Below are positions 8,009-16,456 of a stretch of DNA of 64,000 nucleotides, piece by piece (within the stretch, counting starts at the first letter, position 1; every line of letters starts with the position of its first letter). The position numbers and the translations under genes were made by a program. This DNA is from Lachnospiraceae bacterium UBA7202. GTDB lineage: Bacteria; Bacillota; Clostridia; Lachnospirales; Lachnospiraceae. Where the stretch lies: contig DKUO01000021.1 in NCBI GenBank assembly GCA_002490705.1, forward strand, positions 26,748 through 90,747. The letters are read 5' to 3'. The notes beneath the pieces are model-generated. The model did no database searches, was not told the origin of the DNA, and was given only the letters and a program-made list of their open reading frames with translations.

Positions 8009-8362
8009 TTAAAATTTTAGAATTCCGTTTTCGGTTATATGCCGTCTCTTATAAATTTCATAACACAGAAGAACCTGAACCAAATCGGCGGCAGGTTCCT
8101 CTTCACCGGATTCCTTCAATTTATCTATCGTAATCTGGGTCAAACGATAAATCTGCCATTTATCGGGATACTCGTCATAGATTATGCTGCCTTCATAGTC
8201 TAACCGGTCCAGAATCCCCGCAATCACTTTCTGATATTTCTTCGCTTCCACGGGATACATTTCCTGTAAATATTCCAGATCTCTCGTCACCGTATCCTGC
8301 TCCTGATAGAAAAGCGGCATCGGATAGGTCATATAAAAAGGTAAAATTCTTGTTTGTCTCAT
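8009..8362 (-). CDS. Conserved protein of unknown function between the atp operon and the anchored protein
   Basis: A 117-residue, mostly helical, soluble protein beginning MRQTRILPFYMTYPMP. I place the start at 8362, where GGTGAG precedes the ATG; an ATG 24 nt upstream lacks a ribosome site. The composition (many Tyr, Glu, Lys; ILDRLDYEGSIIYDEYPDK) and coding bias are those of a real gene, and it lies in the same orientation as the 846-residue anchored protein just downstream (gap about 40 nt), so the two are likely cotranscribed. I do not recognise a characterised domain. Confidence 0.6.
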   Translation of the reverse strand: MRQTRILPFYMTYPMPLFYQEQDTVTRDLEYLQEMYPVEAKKYQKVIAGILDRLDYEGSIIYDEYPDKWQIYRLTQITIDKLKESGEEEPAADLVQVLLCYEIYKRRHITENGILKF

Positions 8363-8430
8363 CTGCTCACCATGATAAGTAATCATTTTATTTTATCATA
8401 TGGCGGTATCTCTGAAAAGTGCAGAATGAT

Positions 8431-8458
8431 CAGGGGGACGGTTTTATCCGTCCCCCTG
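8431..8458 (-). terminator. Hairpin at the end of the atp operon
   Basis: A perfect 11-bp GC-rich stem (8431-8441 with 8448-8458) around a 6-nt loop lies 12 nt after the atpC stop. It lacks a T tract on either strand, so it may stabilise the mRNA 3' end or give only partial termination. Confidence 0.5.
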
Positions 8459-8470
8459 TGTCGACTGTTA

Positions 8471-8881
8471 TCATTTCTGTACGGTCTCTATTCTGGCCAC
8501 AGCCCTTCTTAATGACATCTCAGCCCTGCGCATGTCCGTCCCCGGCGCATGCTCTCTGATACGCTCCTCTGCACGGGATTTTGATTCCTCCGCGCGGCTC
8601 ACATCAATCTCCTCCGGCCACTCAATGATCTCGGCAAGCACCGTAACCTGATCCGGAAGCACCTCGGCAAAACCCGCATGGAGCGCTGCCTCTGATATTT
8701 CCTGATCTTTTGTAATCGTCAGGATGCCGGGTTCAATGATCATCGTCATTGGAATATGTTCCTTATAGATTCCGACCTCGCCCTCGACCGTATTAAACTC
8801 CACCATGGACACCTGATCTTCATAAAATACCCTGTCCGGTGTAATGATCTTTAATGTAAAGTTTCTACTATCCTCAGCCAT
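8471..8881 (-). CDS. atpC: ATP synthase F1 subunit epsilon
   Basis: 136 residues: an N-terminal ten-strand beta sandwich (LKIITPDRVFYEDQVSMVEFNTVEGEVGIYKEH is the family signature region, about residues 9-41) and a C-terminal helical hairpin (SRAEESKSRAEERI...SLRRAVARIE). Epsilon links the gamma shaft to the c ring and can inhibit ATP hydrolysis. It is the last gene of the operon, 36 nt after atpD, and is followed by a stable hairpin. Confidence 0.95.
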   Translation of the reverse strand: MAEDSRNFTLKIITPDRVFYEDQVSMVEFNTVEGEVGIYKEHIPMTMIIEPGILTITKDQEISEAALHAGFAEVLPDQVTVLAEIIEWPEEIDVSRAEESKSRAEERIREHAPGTDMRRAEMSLRRAVARIETVQK

Positions 8882-8917
8882 ATATTACCTGCTTTCTTCG
8901 ACTGTCTATATGGTCTC

Positions 8918-10324
8918 TTACTTCTTAACACGCGCAACCACGTCGTCGATACTTCCCGCATTCAGGAAATAGCTCTCCGGAATATCGTCATGCTTGCCTT
9001 CCAGAATCTCCTTGAAGCCGCGGATTGTCTCGGAAATCGGTACATACTTTCCGTTCATTCCGGTAAACTGCTCCGCCACATGGAACGGCTGGGACAGGAA
9101 TCTCTGTATCCTTCTCGCCCGGGCAACCACCAGCTTATCTTCCTCAGAAAGCTCGTCCATACCGAGAATCGCAATGATATCCTGCAATTCTTTATACTTC
9201 TGCAATATCTCCTGTACGCCTCTGGCTACCTGATAATGCTCTTCCCCGACAATTCTGGGGTCAAGAATTCTGGAGGAGGACTCCAACGGATCAACCGCCG
9301 GATAAATACCCAACTCCACGATGGAACGGGAAAGTGTTGTAGTCGCATCCAGATGGGCGAATGTAGTCGCCGGAGCCGGGTCCGTCAAGTCATCCGCAGG
9401 CACGTATACTGCCTGAACGGAAGTGATGGAGCCGCTCTTCGTGGATGTAATACGCTCCTGCAATGCGCCCATTTCCGTTTGCAGTGTAGGCTGGTAACCC
9501 ACGGCGGAAGGCATACGTCCAAGCAATGCGGACACCTCGGAACCTGCCTGGGTAAAACGGAAGATATTGTCAATGAACAACAGCACATCCTTTCCGCCCT
9601 TGTCACGGAAATACTCCGCCATAGTCAATCCTGTCAGACCAACTCTCATTCTTGCTCCCGGCGGCTCGTTCATCTGTCCGAACACCATCGTCGTCTTATC
9701 AATAACGCCCGATTCCTCCATCTCATGATAGAGGTCGTTACCCTCTCTGGTACGCTCGCCTACACCCGTAAATACGGAGTAGCCGCTGTGCTCTGTAGCA
9801 ATGTTACGAATCAACTCCTGAATCAGCACCGTCTTACCTACGCCAGCGCCGCCAAACAGACCGATCTTACCACCCTTCTGGTAAGGACATAACAGATCAA
9901 CGACCTTGATACCCGTCTCCAAAAGTTCCTGCGTCGTGGACTGCTCCTCAAAGGTCGGTGCCGGTCTGTGAATCGGCTCATGTCCCACATCCGTGGGCGC
10001 GGGTTTGTTGTCAATCGGTTCTCCCAGAACGTTAAAGATACGTCCCAGCGTATTTTCTCCTACAGGAACTGTGATGGGAGCGCCTGTTGCAACCGCCTCC
10101 ATACCTCTCACAAGTCCGTCCGTCGGACCCATGGAGATACATCTGACGGTATCGTCACCCAGATGCTGTGCCACCTCCACAGTCAGCTCTCCGCCGCTTT
10201 TGAGCGGAATTCTGATTGCGTCATTGATCTCCGGCAGATTGCCCGTCGAAAATTTAATGTCCAGTACGGCACCGATGATCTGAGTGATCTTTCCAAGATT
10301 TTCACTTGTTTTTACTTCTGCCAT
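8918..10324 (-). CDS. atpD: ATP synthase F1 subunit beta (catalytic)
   Basis: 468 residues, full length for the family. The P-loop GGAGVGKT is at 158-165, the catalytic-site GERTREGND follows near residue 188, and the signature PAVDPLESSSR is present near residue 340. Beta holds the catalytic nucleotide sites of the F1 head. ATG is preceded by a purine-rich site. It sits between atpG and atpC in the standard order. Confidence 0.98.
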   Translation of the reverse strand: MAEVKTSENLGKITQIIGAVLDIKFSTGNLPEINDAIRIPLKSGGELTVEVAQHLGDDTVRCISMGPTDGLVRGMEAVATGAPITVPVGENTLGRIFNVLGEPIDNKPAPTDVGHEPIHRPAPTFEEQSTTQELLETGIKVVDLLCPYQKGGKIGLFGGAGVGKTVLIQELIRNIATEHSGYSVFTGVGERTREGNDLYHEMEESGVIDKTTMVFGQMNEPPGARMRVGLTGLTMAEYFRDKGGKDVLLFIDNIFRFTQAGSEVSALLGRMPSAVGYQPTLQTEMGALQERITSTKSGSITSVQAVYVPADDLTDPAPATTFAHLDATTTLSRSIVELGIYPAVDPLESSSRILDPRIVGEEHYQVARGVQEILQKYKELQDIIAILGMDELSEEDKLVVARARRIQRFLSQPFHVAEQFTGMNGKYVPISETIRGFKEILEGKHDDIPESYFLNAGSIDDVVARVKK

Positions 10325-10363
10325 CTCTTTTTCCTTTCACTCATAGTATTCAGTAATGTGCAA

Positions 10364-11227
10364 CTACGAGATCGCATTTGCACCTGCTATAATTTCTGTT
10401 AATTCCTGCGTAATAGACCCCTGACGTGCTCTGTTGTACATCAGTGATAAGTGATCTATCATTTCCTCAGCATTGCTTGTTGCGGAATCCATCGCCTGCA
10501 TTCTCGCACCGTTCTCGCTCGCAACCGCTTCCACCAGACCGCCGTAGATCAAACTGGTAACATATTTCGGAATGATCATATCAAGCGCCTCGTCATCCTC
10601 CGGCTCGAAGTTCATCATCGCCTTGCTCTCCGGTTCTTTCTCGGCCTGCTCCTGCGCCGGAGCCTCCACCGGAAGAAGTTTTAATAAGGTGGGCACATGT
10701 ACCACAGTATTTTTAAATCCTGTGTAAGCAAGGTATATCTCGCTGATCTCACCCGCCGCATAAGCCCCCAGCAATTTGTTGCTGATCGCCATGGCATCCA
10801 CGTAGGAAGGCTCCTCAATAATCTCCGAGTTTTCCTCCATAATGTGATACCCGTTGCGGTTTAATGCGTCCTTTCCCTTCTTGCCGATCGCGTAAATCTC
10901 CAGTTCATCCTTCTTGAAGCCACCCTGCGTGATCAGCTTCACCACGTTGGAATTATATCCTCCTGCAAGACCTCTGTTGGAAGTAATCACAATGACCGCC
11001 TTTTTCCCGGATTCACCTTTTTGCAAATACGGATGATTCAGGTTGCCGGTCTTAGCCAGCATGGAAGTCACTGTTTCATACATGCAGTTAAAATATGCCT
11101 TCGACTGTTCTGCACGCTGTTTCGCCCTCTGTAGTTTAACGGTAGAAACGAGTTTCATAGCTTTGGTAATCTGCTGTGTACTCTGAATACTGCCTTTACG
11201 CCTTTTAATGTCTCTCATTGAGGCCAT
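10364..11227 (-). CDS. atpG: ATP synthase F1 subunit gamma (rotor shaft)
   Basis: 287 residues with the two long coiled-coil helices that form the shaft: N-terminal MASMRDIKRRKGSIQSTQQI and C-terminal residues ending ITQELTEIIAGANAIS, the family signature. The middle Rossmann-like domain (ITSNRGLAGGYNSNVVK) is intact. There is an acidic insertion near residues 195-215 (QAEKEPESKAMMNFEPEDDEA split over two helices) as seen in several clostridial gammas. It is 28 nt after atpA. Confidence 0.97.
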   Translation of the reverse strand: MASMRDIKRRKGSIQSTQQITKAMKLVSTVKLQRAKQRAEQSKAYFNCMYETVTSMLAKTGNLNHPYLQKGESGKKAVIVITSNRGLAGGYNSNVVKLITQGGFKKDELEIYAIGKKGKDALNRNGYHIMEENSEIIEEPSYVDAMAISNKLLGAYAAGEISEIYLAYTGFKNTVVHVPTLLKLLPVEAPAQEQAEKEPESKAMMNFEPEDDEALDMIIPKYVTSLIYGGLVEAVASENGARMQAMDSATSNAEEMIDHLSLMYNRARQGSITQELTEIIAGANAIS

Positions 11228-11254
11228 AGCGTCACCCTCTACTTTCTGCTATAA

Positions 11255-12760
11255 TTACTTAAACTGCGCCTTAAACTCTTCAATGGCTTTCTTAAGCTTC
11301 GCATCTGTCTCGTCGTTAATTTCCTTGTTCTGCGCGATTGCGTTCGGCACCTCAGGATATTTCGTGTCAAGGAACTCGAAAAATTCCGTTTCAAATCTGG
11401 TGATATCCTCAACCGGCACATCGAGCAGATACTTGTTCGTCACCACATAGATGATGATAACCTGATACTGTACCGGCATCGGCTTATACTGCGGCTGTTT
11501 CAGAACTTCCTTGATTCTCTCACCCTGTGCCAGCTTCTCCTTCGTGTCGGCGTCGAGTTCCGAACCGAACTGGGAGAATGCAGCAAGCTCTCTGTACTGC
11601 GCAAGCTCTGTACGAATGGGGGCTGCAATCTTCTTCATCGCCTTGATCTGCGCTGCGCCACCCACACGGGATACGGAAAGACCCGCATTTACTGCCGGAC
11701 GGAAACCGGAATTGAACATTTCTGTCTCCAGATAAATCTGACCGTCAGTAATAGAAATTACATTGGTAGGTATGTATGCGGACACATCGCCTGCCTGTGT
11801 CTCGATAATCGGAAGCGCCGTCAGCGAACCGCCGCCGTACTCCTCGCTCATTCTTGCCGCACGCTCTAACAGTCTGGAGTGCAGATAGAATACATCACCG
11901 GGATATGCCTCACGCCCCGGCGGTCTCTTGAGCAGCAGGGAGAGTGTACGGTATGCAGCGGCCTGTTTGCTCAGGTCGTCATACACCACAAGCACATCCT
12001 CGCCGTTCTCCATCCACTCCTCACCGATTGCACAGCCCGAATACGGAGCAATGTACTGTAAGGGCGCCGTCTCACTGGCTGTAGCCGCAACTACGGTGGT
12101 GTACGCCATCGCGCCATACTCTGTCAGTGTTTTTACAATGGAAGCAACTGTGGACGCCTTCTGTCCTATCGCAACATAGATACATTTCACGCCCTGTCCC
12201 TTCTGGTTAATGATGGTATCAATGGCAATCGCCGTCTTACCGGTCTGTCTGTCACCGATGATCAACTCACGCTGTCCTCTTCCGATGGGCACCATGGAGT
12301 CGATAGCCTTAATACCTGTCTGTAACGGTGTGTCCACAGATTTTCTTGTGATAACACCGGATGCAACTCTCTCAATCTTACGATATTTGTCAGTCTGGAT
12401 CGGACCCTTGCCGTCAATAGGCTGGCCCAGAGCATTTACGACACGTCCGAGCATGCAGTCGCCTGCGGGCACCTCTACCACGCGCCCTGTGGTCTTAACG
12501 GTATCACCCTCGTTGATATTGTGCTGGTTACCAAACAAAACCGCACCTACATTATCTTCCTCAAGGTTTAAGATCATACCGTAAACTTCGCCGGGGAACT
12601 CCAAAAGCTCACCCTGCATTGCATTCTCAAGTCCGTGCACACGAGCAATACCGTCCGCTACCTGAATAACCGTACCAACCTCGGATACTTCCAGCTCGGA
12701 GGCATATCTCTTAATCTGATCCTTAATGACTGAACTGATCTCTTCTGGTCTTAAATTCAT
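11255..12760 (-). CDS. atpA: ATP synthase F1 subunit alpha (regulatory nucleotide-binding)
   Basis: 501 residues. The P-loop GDRQTGKTA and the signature PAVNAGLSVSRVGGAAQ are present, along with the N-terminal crown (IQVADGIARVHGLENAMQGEL). Alpha alternates with beta in the F1 hexamer; its nucleotide sites are noncatalytic. The C-terminal end is the usual helical region. Gene order atpH-atpA-atpG is standard. Confidence 0.98.
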   Translation of the reverse strand: MNLRPEEISSVIKDQIKRYASELEVSEVGTVIQVADGIARVHGLENAMQGELLEFPGEVYGMILNLEEDNVGAVLFGNQHNINEGDTVKTTGRVVEVPAGDCMLGRVVNALGQPIDGKGPIQTDKYRKIERVASGVITRKSVDTPLQTGIKAIDSMVPIGRGQRELIIGDRQTGKTAIAIDTIINQKGQGVKCIYVAIGQKASTVASIVKTLTEYGAMAYTTVVAATASETAPLQYIAPYSGCAIGEEWMENGEDVLVVYDDLSKQAAAYRTLSLLLKRPPGREAYPGDVFYLHSRLLERAARMSEEYGGGSLTALPIIETQAGDVSAYIPTNVISITDGQIYLETEMFNSGFRPAVNAGLSVSRVGGAAQIKAMKKIAAPIRTELAQYRELAAFSQFGSELDADTKEKLAQGERIKEVLKQPQYKPMPVQYQVIIIYVVTNKYLLDVPVEDITRFETEFFEFLDTKYPEVPNAIAQNKEINDETDAKLKKAIEEFKAQFK

Positions 12761-12789
12761 GGATCATACGCACCTTTCTTTATAATTTT

Positions 12790-13335
12790 CTAAATCTGTA
12801 CCTTCAGCAGATCCTTTTGCAGCTCACTTAGCTTTGTGCTGATGCTGCTGTCGACGATTCTATCGCCAATTCGGATAACCATTCCCCCAATCAGGGACGC
12901 ATCCACACTGTAACTGATCTCCATGGATTTATACTTTGTGGTGTCGAGCAGTTTTTTCTCGACTTCCCTGCATTGGTCACTTTTAAGCGGAACGGCTGTC
13001 GTCACTGTGGCGATGCCTATTCCCTTGTACTCCTTCACCTTAGCGATAAAATACGTCAGGATCTCGTTGATTTCCCTGTAACGGTCTTTTGAGATAATGA
13101 TAGTGAGGAATCCAAGCAGCTCCTCGGATATCCTTCCCGCAAACACGCTTTTGGCAACCTCGATCTTCTCTTCCTTAATGATCTTCGGATGGTTCATCAG
13201 TCTGCCAAAATCCTCATTCTCTGCGAGGATTTTTTGAAGTTGTTCGATTTCCTCTAACAGGATGTCTATCTTACCTTCTTCCACCGCAAGGTCAAACAAC
13301 GCGTCACCGTATGTCTTTGAAATCAGCTTAGCCAT
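12790..13335 (-). CDS. atpH: ATP synthase F1 subunit delta (stalk)
   Basis: 181 residues with the helical N-terminal domain (YGDALFDLAVEEGKIDILLEEIEQL) and the C-terminal signature region (YSVDASLIGGMVIRIGDRIVDSSISTKLSEL, split here for length: IGGMVIRIGDRIVDSSI is the diagnostic part). Delta joins the b dimer of the peripheral stalk to the top of F1. It overlaps the end of atpF by 13 nt, consistent with translational coupling. Confidence 0.95.
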   Translation of the reverse strand: MAKLISKTYGDALFDLAVEEGKIDILLEEIEQLQKILAENEDFGRLMNHPKIIKEEKIEVAKSVFAGRISEELLGFLTIIISKDRYREINEILTYFIAKVKEYKGIGIATVTTAVPLKSDQCREVEKKLLDTTKYKSMEISYSVDASLIGGMVIRIGDRIVDSSISTKLSELQKDLLKVQI

Positions 13336-13883
13336 GTGCTTTCACCTATTTCCTTAAGCGTCTCTTCCACCAGACTGTCCTGTACAGTCGTATCAATCGC
13401 CGCATTCACGACCTTAGCGGCCATCATGGATGCAAGCACAACCATCTCGCGCTTTACCTCATCAGCAGCTTTCTTCTTCTCAAGCTCCGCCTCTACGCCG
13501 GCCCTCTCAAGGATTCTTGCCGCTTCTTCTTTCGCGTCCGCCACGATCTTATTTTCATTGGCCAAAGCCTTCTTTCTCGCCTCAGCGAGAATTTCCTCAG
13601 CCTCTTTGTCCACTTCTTTCAGCTTTTTCTCATACTCTTCTTTCAGCGCTTTGGCATTCTCCATGTCGGACGCCGCCGTATCAAGTTCATTCTTGATGCG
13701 CTCCTGTCTCTTTTCCATCATATCCCGCACAGGATTGAACAGGAAATGAGAAGCGATCAGAAAGAGTGAGAATACAGCTATAATCATCAGCACGGAATCC
13801 GCGATAAGCTGTAAGTCGAGGTCAAAGAGCCTCGGCGCCATCTCCGCAGACGCCATTACTAAATCCGCAACTGTCGCACTCAA
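13323..13883 (-). CDS. atpF: ATP synthase Fo subunit b (peripheral stalk)
   Basis: 186 residues: one membrane helix (about 27-48, DSVLMIIAVFSLFLIASHF) followed by a long charged alpha-helical rod (EKRQERIKNELDTAASD...) that dimerises and contacts delta. The start is TTG at 13883, supported by a GGGGG ribosome site 8 nt upstream; the next in-frame ATG is 27 nt further in and lacks such a site. It lies between atpE and atpH. Confidence 0.93.
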   Translation of the reverse strand: MSATVADLVMASAEMAPRLFDLDLQLIADSVLMIIAVFSLFLIASHFLFNPVRDMMEKRQERIKNELDTAASDMENAKALKEEYEKKLKEVDKEAEEILAEARKKALANENKIVADAKEEAARILERAGVEAELEKKKAADEVKREMVVLASMMAAKVVNAAIDTTVQDSLVEETLKEIGESTWLS

Positions 13884-13929
13884 GCGTTAGTCCCCCTTTC
13901 GTTAAAATGTGCATCATAGATCTTCGCTT

Positions 13930-14187
13930 TTACGGAAGTAAAGGCTTAACGAAGAGCAGCAGCATTGCGATCAACAGACCATACAGACCTGTGGTCTCGG
14001 CAACGGCCTGTCCAAGCAGCATGGTAGAGGTAACGTCGGACTTAGCGCCCGGATTTCTGCCTACTGCAGCCGCAGCGTGGCCGGCAGCAATACCCTGGCC
14101 TACACCGGGGCCGATACCTGCGATAACCGCAAGTCCCGCGCCAATCGCTGAACATCCTAAAATAAAATTGTTGTTAAATTCTCCCAT
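13930..14187 (-). CDS. atpE: ATP synthase Fo subunit c, Na+-binding type
   Basis: An 85-residue two-helix proteolipid. Helix 1 has the GxGxGxG stretch GIGPGVGQG and helix 2 the ion site. Gln31, Val62, Glu64 and Thr65 fall exactly at the positions of the Na+ ligands Gln32, Val63, Glu65 and Ser66 of the Ilyobacter tartaricus c ring, with Tyr69 matching Tyr70. The usual H+-type c subunits lack the Gln and the hydroxyl residue. The ring therefore most likely carries Na+. AAGGAGG precedes the ATG. Confidence 0.96.
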   Translation of the reverse strand: MGEFNNNFILGCSAIGAGLAVIAGIGPGVGQGIAAGHAAAAVGRNPGAKSDVTSTMLLGQAVAETTGLYGLLIAMLLLFVKPLLP

Positions 14188-14266
14188 TTTTCATTTCCTC
14201 CTTATTTTCGCGAATAAGCAGACTCAAAATGCGGCTTATTCGTGGTTTACAGTTTCTTACTCCTTC

Positions 14267-14986
14267 TTACTCCGTAGTACAAGCATCCGTAATGTACGTC
14301 ATGGTCAACATACAGAATACATAGGTCTGGATCGCTCCCGAGAACAAATCGAAGTATACATGAAGCGCTGCCGGCCAGATGATCGCGATCTTTGAAAGAA
14401 GCGCGTACACCAGAGCCATCATAACCGTGCCGGACAAGACATTTGCAAACAGACGCAGCGACAACGAAATCGGCACCGCCACATCGCCGATGATATTGAT
14501 CGGCGCCCAGATCGGCCACGGATCACACAATCCCGCAATCACACCTTTTACTTTCTGATATCTGAATTTGTTAAAGTGGATCAGCGTAAACGTCATGATA
14601 CCCATGGGTAAGGTCACGCCGTAGTCCGCTGTCGGCGGCCGCAGTCCGAACAATCCGGAAATATTGGAAAGAAGAATAAATATGAAGATCGTGCTTATGT
14701 AGTTGCGGAACTGGGGGCTGAATTTCCCCATAACGCCGCCAACCATCTTGTCCAGCATCTCCACTACCATCTCAACAATATTCTGGAACGTTCCCGGAAC
14801 ATCCGAAGCATGCTTAATGACGCGGTTCGCTGCAATACAGAAGGCCACGATCACCAGCATAACAATCAACACACACACATGCGTGGTCGTGATCCAGACC
14901 GTCTGTCCAAAGAGTTGATAGGGAAAGACGCCATGAATCATAAAGTCGATATCCGCAGCTCCGGATAACATAATTCCCTGTCCCAT
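14267..14986 (-). CDS. atpB: ATP synthase Fo subunit a
   Basis: 239 residues with five to six membrane segments. The C-terminal part contains the essential arginine in SLSLRLFANVLSGT, which faces the c-ring carboxylate, and the family tail YFDLFSGAIQTYVFCMLTMTYI. Subunit a forms the two ion half-channels. It is followed at 79 nt by atpE. AAGGAGG sits 8 nt before the ATG. Confidence 0.96.
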   Translation of the reverse strand: MGQGIMLSGAADIDFMIHGVFPYQLFGQTVWITTTHVCVLIVMLVIVAFCIAANRVIKHASDVPGTFQNIVEMVVEMLDKMVGGVMGKFSPQFRNYISTIFIFILLSNISGLFGLRPPTADYGVTLPMGIMTFTLIHFNKFRYQKVKGVIAGLCDPWPIWAPINIIGDVAVPISLSLRLFANVLSGTVMMALVYALLSKIAIIWPAALHVYFDLFSGAIQTYVFCMLTMTYITDACTTE

Positions 14987-15049
14987 CTTCTCACCTCCTT
15001 CTACACATTAGTAAAATATATAAGCTGTAACTGGCAAATCAATATGCCG

Positions 15050-15469
15050 TTACAAAATAGTGCCGTCCGAGATCTCCTCTTCCTGTTTCTCCTTGCCCGC
15101 CCGAATCCTGTGAATCAGCGGGTTTAAGTAAGCGGACACCTTCATGCCCATATAACCGCAGAATGCAAAAATCGGATTTCCAAAATTCGTACACATCAGC
15201 ACGGCCAGCGCAGCCGCTATCATAAAATAACGAATGATATTCTGTGTGCTCACACTCTTTACGGCAGCCTTCTCCGGCAATTCCAGTCCCCGGTTCAGGG
15301 ACCACCACATATGAAACGCTCCCGCCAAGGCTAAGAATATGCCGATCCAAAGCCCTATGCTGTAAGCCGGGTCTCTTGCAAACAACAAGAGCGCAAGTTC
15401 AAAAACAATGCCATATGCCAAAATGCCAATCCAAAGTTCCAACAGGGTCGGGTCAATCTTTTTCTTCAT
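15050..15469 (-). CDS. Small membrane protein of the atp operon (ATP synthase subunit I-like)
   Basis: 139 residues with four hydrophobic segments (about 10-30, 36-55, 80-95, 100-115) and a charged C-terminus (RAGKEKQEEE). It sits between the AtpI/AtpZ-like gene and atpB and overlaps the former by 17 nt. Proteins in this position (AtpI, UncI-like) are assembly factors that help build the c ring. The sequence itself is not diagnostic; assignment rests on membrane topology and operon place. GAGGAAACG supplies the ribosome site. Confidence 0.7.
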   Translation of the reverse strand: MKKKIDPTLLELWIGILAYGIVFELALLLFARDPAYSIGLWIGIFLALAGAFHMWWSLNRGLELPEKAAVKSVSTQNIIRYFMIAAALAVLMCTNFGNPIFAFCGYMGMKVSAYLNPLIHRIRAGKEKQEEEISDGTIL

Positions 15470-15722
15470 CGTTTCCTCTTATCCGCTTACTGCGCCTGCG
15501 AGTCTGCGCCGGCACTTCATAAATTTTTCTCGCGAACCGGAACACATTGGTAAAACCCGCCAGCGCTCCCACAAAAAAGAGCGCCACCATCCATATGTTC
15601 GTTCCAAGTTTCCTGTCCAAAAACATACCCGCGAAGGAACAGAAAAAGATGGGAACCAGCATGTTGACGCCAAACTGTGTAATCATAACCAAAGCCCGAT
15701 AAACAGTTTTATTGTACTTCAA
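15453..15722 (-). CDS. AtpI/AtpZ-like membrane protein, first gene of the atp operon
   Basis: About 89 residues, two membrane helices joined by FLDRKLGTNIW, a motif of AtpZ/AtpI-type proteins, and a basic tail (QTRRRSKRIRG). I chose a TTG start at 15722 with GAAGG 7 nt upstream. The more obvious ATG at 15782 cannot be used by the operon promoter, because the TATAAT box at 15772-15777 lies inside that longer reading frame. Family members assist Fo assembly or Mg2+ and ion handling near the ATPase; here it leads the operon. Confidence 0.75.
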   Translation of the reverse strand: MKYNKTVYRALVMITQFGVNMLVPIFFCSFAGMFLDRKLGTNIWMVALFFVGALAGFTNVFRFARKIYEVPAQTRRRSKRIRGNDEEKD

Positions 15723-15771
15723 AGTATCGCCTTCCCAATCCGCAGAACTTCCCCCAAAGTCTAACAATAAA

Positions 15772-15800
15772 ATTATACTCATTTTTGGTACTTTTGTCCA
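15772..15800 (-). promoter_or_regulatory. Promoter of the atp operon
   Basis: On the minus strand, TGGACA (15795-15800), a 17-nt spacer and a perfect TATAAT (15772-15777). Transcription would start near 15765, which fixes the first usable start codon of the operon at the TTG at 15722. Confidence 0.75.
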
Positions 15801-15979
15801 GTAAAATTATGAAAAAGAGTGAAAAAATGAAACAAATCATATAGAAACAGTAAGACAAATTCAAAGAATCCACATTGACTTTTCCCCGTTGTCGGTGTAC
15901 GTTTAATAACAAAGCGGGGCGACCCGCTTGCGAGATCCGATTCGCGGACTCGAAAAACGAGACGGGGGATAATGATGAT

Positions 15980-16456
15980 ATGGCAGATCCAATTCTTTAC
16001 CGCAAAAGACTGATTCCGGAAGAATGCGTACTACTTAAGGACGACCGGTTTCTTTACCGCGACGAAAAGATCATGGTGACTGCATGGAACACCTTGAAAC
16101 CCCGCAAAGATATCCATCATGGCCGCTCCTGCTATTATTTGCAGGAAGGCATCAAAGTGAGCCGCTTCTACGACGCCTGCGACTCACTTCTGTACTGGTA
16201 CTGCGATATTGTCGATTATGATTACCATGAAGAAACTGACACTTACATAATCACAGATCTGCTGGCGGATGTAATCGTCTATCCCGACGGCTTTGTAAAG
16301 GTCGTAGATATCGACGAGCTGGCCACCGCCAGAGAGTCCGGTCTTCTCAGCGAAAAAATGCTTCAAAAAGCGCTTCTGACGCTCAATCATCTGCTGCAAA
16401 TCATCTATGACGGCAAGTTTGACGACCTACAGAAGCCTCTGGAACAATACTCCTAA
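15980..16456 (+). CDS. DUF402 (FomD/Ntdp-like barrel) protein
   Basis: 158 residues starting at the ATG at 15980 (MADPILYRKRLIPEEC), with GGGGG 11 nt upstream. The body matches the DUF402 beta barrel: WYCDIVDYDYHEETDTYIITDLLADVIVYPDG holds the conserved acidic residues of the family (in the stretch DIVDYD and the later DLLADVIV). Characterised members hydrolyse nucleoside tri- and diphosphates with divalent metal. The helical C-terminal tail (LSEKMLQKALLTLNHLLQIIYDG) is typical. It diverges from the atp operon and converges on the cell-wall hydrolase gene, overlapping by 4 nt. Confidence 0.75.
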   Translation: MADPILYRKRLIPEECVLLKDDRFLYRDEKIMVTAWNTLKPRKDIHHGRSCYYLQEGIKVSRFYDACDSLLYWYCDIVDYDYHEETDTYIITDLLADVIVYPDGFVKVVDIDELATARESGLLSEKMLQKALLTLNHLLQIIYDGKFDDLQKPLEQYS

